NCBI GenBank assembly: GCA_030613045.1 | Contig: JAUWMS010000219.1 | Location: 1 to 5,586 of the forward strand | Source: Candidatus Latescibacterota bacterium | GTDB lineage: Bacteria; Latescibacterota; 4484-107 | Direction: 5' to 3' | DNA: 5,586 nucleotides | Shown: positions 1 to 5,586 of the stretch, in pieces | How the letters are laid out: each line of letters starts with the position of its first letter | Numbering within the stretch: position 1 is the stretch's first letter | Program-made: the position numbers and the translations under genes | The notes under the pieces: generated by a model | Database searches by the model: none | Told to the model about the DNA's origin: nothing | Seen by the model: only the letters and a program-made list of their open reading frames with translations

Positions 1-3000
1 TGAACGTGAACTCGCGGCGCGGCGGTCTCCGGTCCACGCGGTCAAATACAGAGACGGTCTCATTGGTTCCGCCATCCTCCCAGAGCATGCCGGAGAGATT
101 CCGCCACGGCTCCCACACTCCGTCCGGTTGTTTGGCGCGGATCTGGAGTTGGATCTTTGCCAGGTCGGTATCTTCCGAGACCACTTCGATATCGAAGGGG
201 TCTTCCGTCGGGAAGAACACCGGACTGATGCGTTCTCCTTCGTAAGGCGCGGAGACGAGGGCACGAGGAGCGCGAAGGTCGGCAAACGTCGGCTTCAAAT
301 TCAGCAAACGACTCACCTGAGCATCCGCCGCCTCCTGAGCCTGGATCACGACCGAATACTGCTTCTCCTCAGTATTTCCCTGATCCTTTTCCGGCGGGTA
401 AAGCGACAGCACAATAGCCGCTGTAGGGCCCTCTTTGGTGAGGCCAACCAAATAGGGTCCCCTGTTTCCATTGAACCGGACAGTGAGATGGTCTTCGTTA
501 TCGGTCTGTGGAGCATAGAGCAAGAAGTCAATCGTCGAGAACCCTGACTCTAAGTCGCGTTCCCCCGTGTATGTGATTTTGAGCTTATAATGTCCGCCCT
601 CATGGTAATCGAAGGGCTGACCGCTCATCGGTTCTTCGATCAATTCGAGACGGACGTCCACCGCTCGGTTCGTTCCCGGCTCCCACGGGTCGGAGGTGTA
701 AGAGCCTGCATCCTGGAAAAAGATCGGGGTTCCCCACACCGGGTCGGCATAGACCCGGGTGGAGATGTTATCCCCGACATCGTCATCGTGGAGGACAAAC
801 CCTACAGTCTGTTCCGTTTCTTTTCCGCATTCCCATTCCCTGCTTAAGCTCGTAGCGGTGCTGATAGACGCAGTGCCACCCGCCTTGAACGACAATGTAA
901 TACCGGTCCCAAACCATGACCATCCCGTACTTCCTTCAAGCTCGGTACCGAGTTCGCCGCTTGTCTGAGGTCCCATCTCTTTGGTTATGTTGAAAATATC
1001 TCCCTCGGCAATAGTCCGAGAATACTCAAAAGTCGGCCCAGCGCTGAAAATGAGGGTCTCGCCATCCTTCAGGCCGCCGCCTTCCTCCTCCTTAAAATCT
1101 TCAAAGGATTTTTCCTCGGAGAGATAATCCCTATTCCACACGTACGCTAAATTTTTATCCAGCAAATCCCGCCAAGTGTGGTGAGCACCTAATAGTTTGT
1201 TCATCTCGTTATAGCTCATCTCCTCATGTTCATACACTTTCAGCGCGCTTGCTTCCTTCATAACCGTATATTCCCGGTTGTTTTCTTCATCATATATTTT
1301 CCATCGCTCACCCTTAAATACGGCAAAAACCGTTGCGCCTCCCGAAAGCGGATATCCATTCTCATCAAACACCTGCTGTAACGAATCGGAGACGACCGCA
1401 CTATCCAGATCGGCCTCGAACTTCGTATCCATGCTGAACCGATACGCATCTTCAACGGTTCTATCCAGGTCCTCGATGATATTCTCGATATCCCGCGTAG
1501 TATAGAGGTATTGATTGGTTCGCTCCAGAATGTCGTAGGTCTCAACTTGTTCTGTCTTAAGCGCCCATATCGGTTCTTCAGCCGTGCCAGTATTTTCGAT
1601 CCCCATACGGTATTTGGTCTGAAGGCCCAACGTCCACCCCTCGCCGAAGTAAATATCTCCTTTGCCGGGTCCCAGTAGATCGGGCAGTTCATCCCCGGAA
1701 GGAGTTTCCAAGTGCCGATTGGGACTAATCTCATATTGAATGCCCCATGCCTCCATTAACCCGTAGGAGATTCCCATATTGGCAATCTGGGCAACATAAG
1801 CGAAGGGTCCTTCGAGACCAGAAACAAGGCCCCCCCTCGCCATCTCCTCAAGAGCCATCAGGGTAAATCGCCCCGCCCCGTTGGAATCTTTGTACCCCAG
1901 CAGTCCTTTGTCTTCCAACTCATGAGATTCTTCTTCACCCGGCTCTTCACCAAAATCCTCTATCTCGCGTTCATTCCGCCATGGCGAGGGATAAACCGGT
2001 ATCTCTTCATCGTTGATTTGGATCTTCATACCGGATACCATCCCTTTGATCGTCATGGAATCGTCCAAATAAGAGTAGCTTCCGTCTCCCGGCGGGTCGT
2101 GGAGCACGGTATAATTCACTACCGGAATGGAGACGATCTTAGCGGCCGTGCCCACGGGTCTCTCTCCCAGTACGATGACCGTATCTTGCACGGTATCGCT
2201 GTCCAGATACCCCTCTTTTTCCGCCCGGAAATTGATCTTCTTCGGTGCCGCCAGCGGAGGATCATCGTCGCTTTTCTTAGGCAAACCACCCACGATGGCA
2301 TACTTCTTCTCATCACCGTAAACCAACAGCTCTTGCTCCTCGGGCGCATCCTCGGTCAGCATACTGACCTCATCGCTAATAAACAGCGTGAAATCCTCGA
2401 CGGGCTTCCCATTCGCCGTCGCCGTGATCGTGTACGTGTGGGTTCGGGGTTCCGGAGGATAGTAGTACATATACCCCTCCGGGTTGTCCTCGGGATCCAT
2501 GCCAAACTGCTCCAGGAATTCATCGGGAACATCGAAGAGCTTGGGGCGCGGGTCGAAGGAAACCTCGATTTTGACCGGGATGGTCATAACGATCGCTTCG
2601 TCGCCGGCCATCAGATCAACCTCTTTTTCTTCGGGATCGGCCCCTTTGACGTTCACCGTATAGTTGCCGGGATTCAAGAGGACCACGAATTTACCGTCCG
2701 TCGAATCGGATACGCCCTCCGCCTGTCCGTTGTCGCCGCTCACGGTGACGGTTTTTCCAAACATCGCATGTTCGCCGGAGTCTTCCACAAACACGGTCAA
2801 CTCGCGCGTCGTGTGATTCACAAAGTCAACGTCCGTTCTGGCGTCTTCAATGGTGACCAGGCCGGTCTTAGCGTCATATCCGGGGATATCCTCCTTGATG
2901 CGGACGTCGTGTCCCTCTTTTTTAGCGAGGAACAGATACCTCCCGGCAAACAGGGGGATGCTGTAGTTGGTGCCGGTGGCCGAAAGCGATTTGGCGCTGG

Positions 3001-5586
3001 GCAACCCCTCGATATCGCTGGTGGAACCTACGGGCTGGGCTCTGACCTCCACGCCCTTTACCAGCACATCCACCTCGTTCTTCTGGATGCTGTACACAAT
3101 CCGACCGCCCACGGGATACACGCTCAGATCCACGAAGTCCATGGCCAATTGATTGGGCCCATCCAGGGTCAGCTCCGTGACCCGGACGTTGGTTTCAAAC
3201 TCGTGCGCTTTATCCCCCGAACCTTTGCTGGCGACCATTCGGTAACTACCGAGGGGGAGATGCTCGAAGACGTAAGAGCCGTTTCCGTCCGTCTCCGTCC
3301 AGATACCCCCGTCGCCGGTGGTATTCAGCAGGCTGTCAGAGCCCGCTATTTGCGCAAGAATATCCGGATCCACGTGGCTGGAGGTAAGCGTCAATCGCAC
3401 CTCCCTGACCGGCGTGCGTAGATCCGCGGCGCGCACGTACCCGGAGATCTTGCCCTCTATGACGTTGATCTTCGTGGTCGCGACGGAACTCCATTTCCCG
3501 AATTCCGATTGGACTTCCAGGCCCACGGTATATTCGCCCGCTTCGTCGTAATCGTAGGCGTGCGTCGGATTCCAGATGCCCTCAGCGCTGTCCGCATCCC
3601 CAAAAGACCACGTCCAGTCCACAATGTGACCCACGTCTTCGGATTCCACGTAATCGGGGTGATTCCCCTCAAACTGGATCGGTGAGAAATTGCCGCCCGC
3701 AATTCCCCCTCGATAGGGACCTCCCGGCATGGCCGTGGGTATTCCGGATCCAACGGTAACCTCTGTGGCTTGGCTGTCTTCAAGGACTAAGCCTTCTGAT
3801 GTCGTCACTTTTGCCGCGAACTCCACCTGACAGGTGTCGTCCTCTGTCCAGGTATATTCCGTTCTGCCGTCACTATCCGTGTCCACTGTATCAACAGAGC
3901 CGTCGGCCCTTTCCACACGCCACTGGTACTCGAACGTGGCGCCGAGATAACTGGCCTTGTTAATCGAGCCCTCCAACTCGACCGGGTTGTTCGGTTTGCC
4001 CGTATAGGGACCGCCAGAATTCACGTCCAACGTATCGTAGATTTTCAGGTCAAAAAGTTTTTCGTCGCTTTCCACGCCATAGTTGGTGACGGCTTTGCAG
4101 TAGATCTTGCCGCCCGTGCTGGGGTTCTTCCATGTACGTGACACAATGTCGTTGGCTGGCTGTTCCACAACGGTATCCCAGTTGTTATCAAAATCCCAGA
4201 AATATTTCTCAATCTCTTCATCCGCTCCCTCACTTCCTGTCTGCCCGTCCCCCATCAATCGGACAGGATCGTCTACTACCCCCGCATATTTATCATTATA
4301 CCATGAGACAAGACTATCATCAATAGCTGCCTGCGGGGGCGTATCGTGGACCGTGGGACGGTTCCATACACGAACCGAGATCCCCTCCCAGTCCGATTCC
4401 ACCCCTTTTTGGTCAACCACTTGACAATAAACCGTGTAGTCCCCGGGATCGGGGAAGGCATAGTTTTTCTCCGTGTCGGCTTCATCATAGCCCGCACCGG
4501 GCGCACCGCTGCCCGTGACTTTTTGCCACCGGTATTTCTCGACATCCACCCCGGTATTGCCGATGCTGTCGGTGACCGTAAAAGCCGCGGATGCGCCCAC
4601 GGGTACGTTGACTTTATTATTGGTGGTATCTTTGGCCGTGGTAAATGAAACGGTAGGTTTCTGGGGGGTCGCACGCACCAGGATATTCAGACCGTTGCGC
4701 AGGGCACTGCTGGGAACAACGGCTCTGGCCTGTTCGCCGGGGGGATCCCATTCCAGGGTCAGGCTTTTGGGTCCAGCATACTCGAAATAACTCAATTCAA
4801 TCGGGTAAATCCCTTCAACCAAAGGGATCGTGCCGTACGAAGTCGCTGTCGAGCGGGTCCCCGTATATTGCTTAACGAGCTGGTTATTTACTTTCAGGCG
4901 GAAGCCATCGGAGGAAGTCACGTAGAACGTATAGGTGCCTTCAACATCAATCGTTATGAATCCCGTAAAAATGGCCACAAAACGTCGTCTGACATTGGTG
5001 GTCACCTCCGCAGTCTCGAACCGCTCCTCTTTCTCGAAGCCATTCGTAATACTTCCTGATTCACAGAACTTGATCGTCGGAAAGATGTACGAATGGGTGA
5101 ACTGCCTATCAGGGTGTTCCAACGCTTCATCCAACGTGTTAAACTCCGACTCGGACGCATTCGGCGCATGATAGAAATCCCCTTTGAGCCCGGCTTTCGT
5201 CGGATGCAGACCCGTTTCATAAACCGGAATCAACGTCCCTTCCAGTTCGGAGACGTTATCGGAGTTAATCTTGGCACTCTGAATGGTTATGGGAATGGCA
5301 TCGTCATAGTTTAATGCCGAATCATACTCCCGTGAGATCCAATCCCCTGCGACATTCCCGACCTCCCAGTCAAGCACCTCGTCGCCATTTCCAATATTGG
5401 TTATCGTTACATCGTCTCGGGTGTTATTTACACCGAGATCTATCTCCCCAAAATCAAGGACCCTGGGACTGTCCTTCACGTGCAACATATTGTAGTCATA
5501 ATCTAAATACAATTTCAGCTTGACCTCATAGACCTCTACATTAGCATCATCCCCATAGTCTTTCACGGGTGCAGATACCTTGACGG
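1..5586 (-). CDS. Giant multidomain PA14/PKD-containing, probably extracellular protein (partial at both ends)
   Basis: One minus-strand frame is open across the whole window: I translated all 1861 complete codons (first codon 5582-5584, last 2-4) and met no stop. No start was chosen, because the coding sequence continues beyond both edges, so any signal peptide, membrane anchor or sorting domain lies outside. Domains in order are BACON/ASH-like Ig (about 40-122), PA14 (132-297), four PKD/Ig-like domains (309-710), one clear and two weaker carboxypeptidase-regulatory-like domains (711-1003), a motif-rich module of unnamed type (1142-1768) and an Ig-like segment (1769-1861). Only five Cys occur (174, 387, 496, 585, 1586) and Asp/Glu are abundant, which fits a secreted protein. 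PA14 and PKD families usually serve in glycan or protein binding and as spacers, so adhesion or surface structure is inferred. No catalytic motif was recognised. The gene itself is near certain; the function is open. Confidence 0.96.
2..280 (-). other. Ig-like segment at the C-terminal edge, cut by the window (residues about 1769-1861)
   Basis: The segment includes RALVSAPYEGERISP, then DPFDIEVVSEDTDLAKIQLQ, then RAKQPDGVWEPWRNLSG and a final REFTF. 'I-x-V-x-(A/S)-x-D-x-D-(L/I)-x-x-I-x-L-x-x-R' followed by a Trp-rich strand is common in Ig-like domains of secreted bacterial proteins that describe a deviation or sum of strands around a central Asp. The domain is incomplete: the last visible strand is only beginning at position 2, so more of it lies beyond the window. 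Assignment to a named family is not possible from this fragment. Confidence 0.4.
281..2161 (-). other. Motif-rich module of about 630 residues, unnamed family (residues about 1142-1768)
   Basis: I recognise no standard domain, but several blocks look strongly constrained. HDPPGDGSY lies at 1162-1170 (positions 2075-2101). A Gly-rich, weakly hydrophobic helical stretch is at about 1240-1281 (LMALEEMARGGL, FAYVAQIANMGISYGL). GPGKGDIYFGEGW is at 1305-1317. A probable short coiled helix, TRDIENIIEDLDRTVEDAY, follows at 1363-1381. A third part has LIFSAGPTFEYS, a Gly/Ser/Thr-rich stretch (1542-1581), and then VGFVLHDDDVGD, VYADPVWGTP and SDPWEPGT (1594-1638). From memory, this order of motifs recurs in very large uncharacterised extracellular proteins, often with Cys before the PWEPGT-like block; I cannot verify that here. 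An acidic linker (about 1193-1226) separates the first motif from the helical part. Function unknown. Confidence 0.5.
2162..2575 (-). other. Unassigned beta-rich segment with tyrosine- and proline-rich patch (residues about 1004-1141)
   Basis: No named domain was recognised here. After DPRPKLFDVPDEF comes a short Tyr/Pro patch, GYMYYYPPEPRTH, then strands TYTITATANGKPVEDFTLFI and a Lys/Asp/Pro-rich linker KKSDDDPPLAAPKK. It closes with INFRAEKEGYLDSD and VQDTVIVLGERP. The TITATANGKPV part resembles the first strands of another Ig-like domain, and FRAEKEGYLD resembles the end of one, so an Ig-like domain with a large insertion is plausible. The closing VIVLGERP appears to lead straight into the motif-rich module that follows. 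Confidence 0.35.
2576..3124 (-). other. Two further carboxypeptidase-regulatory-like repeats, weaker (residues about 821-1003)
   Basis: The first repeat (about 821-926) has GGRIVYSIQ, then VKGVEVRAQPVG, and later SIPLFAGRYLFLAKKEGHDV, which parallels the G-x-I, V-x-G-V-x-V and G-x-Y-x-(F/L) positions of the domain before it. It ends with VDFVNHTTRELTVFVEDSG, leading into the second (about 925-1003), which has FGKTVTVSGDN, STDGKFVVLLNPGNYTVNVK and a closing MTIPVKIEVSF. The order 'G-V-x-V, D-G-x-F, P-G-x-Y-x-V' supports the same beta-sandwich class, but the identities are few. A generic Ig-like or DUF-type stalk domain is the alternative. Together with the preceding domain they would form a rod of three modules. 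Confidence 0.5.
3128..3454 (-). other. Carboxypeptidase-regulatory-like (CnaB/SdrD-B-like) domain (residues about 711-819)
   Basis: The segment starts GKISGYVRAAD, then PVREVRLTLTSS, and includes TETDGNGSYVFEHLPLGSY (763-781) followed by RMVASKG. 'G-x-I-x-G-x-V', then 'P-V-x-x-V-x-(V/L)', then 'T-D-x-N-G-x-Y-x-F-x-x-L-P-x-G-x-Y' is the standard signature of the carboxypeptidase-regulatory-like and CnaB-type beta-sandwich. These are small stalk or spacer domains in secreted and surface proteins. An insertion at about 735-760, rich in small and acidic residues, makes it longer than the usual 75-85. I do not see the Lys/Asn/Glu arrangement needed to claim an internal isopeptide bond. Confidence 0.68.
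3455..4660 (-). other. Tandem array of four PKD/Ig-like domains (residues about 309-710)
   Basis: Four consecutive domains of roughly 95-110 residues share the PKD plan: an opening Gly/Pro-rich turn, a central Trp/Phe-Asp strand and a late strand before a conserved Gly. Domain 1 (309-408) has DVEKYRWQKV and DYTVYCQVVDQKGVESD. Domain 2 (409-517) has IEKYFWDFDNNWDT and GKIYCKAVTNYGVESD. Domain 3 (519-611) opens with SGGPYTG and has FEYQWRVE and FAAKVTTSEG. Domain 4 (616-710) opens with PGGPYRGG and has the canonical WTWSFGD and HAYDYDEAGEYTVGLEVQ. PKD domains are beta-sandwich modules of extracellular proteins, used as spacers or for binding polymers and partner proteins. Domains 2 and 4 are the surest; 1 and 3 are more divergent. 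Domain 3 carries a DxDxDG loop at 568-573. Confidence 0.82.
4694..5191 (-). other. PA14 domain (residues about 132-297)
   Basis: PA14 is a beta-barrel module named after anthrax protective antigen and found in glycosidases, adhesins and lectins, where it often binds carbohydrate. The segment opens with AGLKGDFYHAP, the usual 'GL-x-G-x-(F/Y)-Y' start. Its core reads FVAIFTGFITIDVEGTYTFY followed directly by VTSSDGFRLKVNNQLV (222-237), which matches the family pattern of a Gly-Thr-Tyr-x-Phe strand, then S-x-D-G-x-R-L and N-x-x-L-V. It closes with IYPIELSYFEYAGPKSLTLE and VVPSSAL (289-295), the usual ending. The length of about 165 residues is somewhat above the typical 140-150, the extra lying in the loop at 142-161. 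The usual SDDG is SSDG here, so the metal- and sugar-binding Asp pair seen in lectin-type members may be absent; a structural or protein-binding role is possible. Confidence 0.88.
5219..5467 (-). other. BACON/ASH-like Ig-fold domain (residues about 40-122)
   Basis: This segment begins PRVLDFGEIDLG, continues with VTITNIGNGDEVLDWEV and then DWISREYDS, and ends near the strand ELEGTLIPV. The order 'P-x-LDFG, then I-x-N-x-G, then L-x-W, then W-I' followed by a closing pair of strands is typical of bacterial BACON and ASH/HYDIN-type immunoglobulin-like domains, which act as spacers or binding modules. The residues before it (1-39, positions 5468-5584) contain alternating strands such as VEVYEVKLKLYLDYD and look like the tail of a preceding beta domain cut by the window edge. 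Assignment to one named family is uncertain; the Ig-like fold is more secure. Confidence 0.5.

Noticed and set aside
128..547. A 139-codon plus-strand open frame
   Set aside because: It is in the same antisense register and ends at the complement of a Ser TCA codon of the real gene; the product resembles no family and the opposite strand reads as a coherent beta-rich protein.
1240..1281. A possible transmembrane segment in the Gly-rich hydrophobic stretch
   Set aside because: It contains Glu1246, Glu1247, Arg1250, Glu1258, Gln1266 and Glu1278, so there is no uninterrupted 18-20 residue hydrophobic run; an amphipathic helix is more likely.
1258..1734. A 158-codon minus-strand frame in another register
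   Set aside because: It overlaps the true frame, which is open on both sides with sensible motifs such as GKGDIYFG; the alternative product is rich in Arg, Ile and Trp with no domain, and there is no sign of a frameshift joining the two.
1830..1836. A run of seven C (seven G on the coding strand) as a possible phase-variable tract or sequencing error
   Set aside because: The reading frame and the protein pattern continue without change on both sides, and a seven-base run is short for phase variation; nothing suggests slippage.
1922..3421. A 499-codon plus-strand open frame, the longest with both a start and a stop in the window
   Set aside because: It lies exactly codon-on-codon opposite the real frame, so it stays open only because the coding strand happens to lack TTA, CTA and TCA codons there. 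Its product is rich in His, Arg, Ile and Gly, shows no recognisable domain, and the opposite strand encodes clear carboxypeptidase-regulatory-like domains and the HDPPGDGSY motif.
1..5586. A multi-gene novel system, CRISPR array, tRNA, terminator or insertion sequence
   Set aside because: The window is coding throughout in one frame. I saw no regularly spaced direct repeats, no inverted-repeat hairpin with a T run in a non-coding gap, no transposase-like product and no nuclease, polymerase or toxin motif.

Overview
The whole window is the interior of one very large protein-coding gene on the minus strand. Reading the minus strand with codons whose first base lies at positions 5584, 5581, 5578 and so on down to 4 gives 1861 consecutive sense codons and no stop. 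Neither the start codon nor the stop codon is in the window, so the full protein is longer than 1861 residues. Residue k of the visible part has its first base at 5587-3k. There is no intergenic DNA, and I see no RNA gene, promoter, terminator, mobile element or CRISPR array.

The protein is a modular, almost entirely beta-rich mosaic of the kind found outside the cell or on its surface. From N- to C-terminus (high to low coordinates) I read: the tail of an earlier beta domain; a BACON/ASH-like Ig-fold domain (about residues 40-122); a PA14 domain (132-297); four tandem PKD/Ig-like domains (309-710); a carboxypeptidase-regulatory-like domain (711-819) and probably two more of the same fold (821-1003); a beta-rich stretch (1004-1141); a region of about 630 residues with no common named domain but striking motifs (HDPPGDGSY, GKGDIYFG, LHDDDVGD, DPWEPGT; 1142-1768); and a final Ig-like segment (1769-1861) that runs off the window. 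There are only five cysteines in 1861 residues, and acidic residues are abundant. PA14 and PKD are usually adhesion, glycan-binding or spacer modules, so a role in adhesion, polymer binding or surface structure is the best inference. No catalytic domain is visible.

The organism cannot be named. The uninterrupted frame, mixed GC (about 35% to 65% in the 60-base samples I counted) and PA14/PKD/BACON-like architecture fit a prokaryote, plausibly an uncultured environmental bacterium with large secreted proteins. This is inference. The point most worth following is the 630-residue motif-rich module, which looks like a conserved but uncharacterised family attached to well-known adhesion domains. 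I see no evidence for a multi-gene system such as defence or CRISPR.
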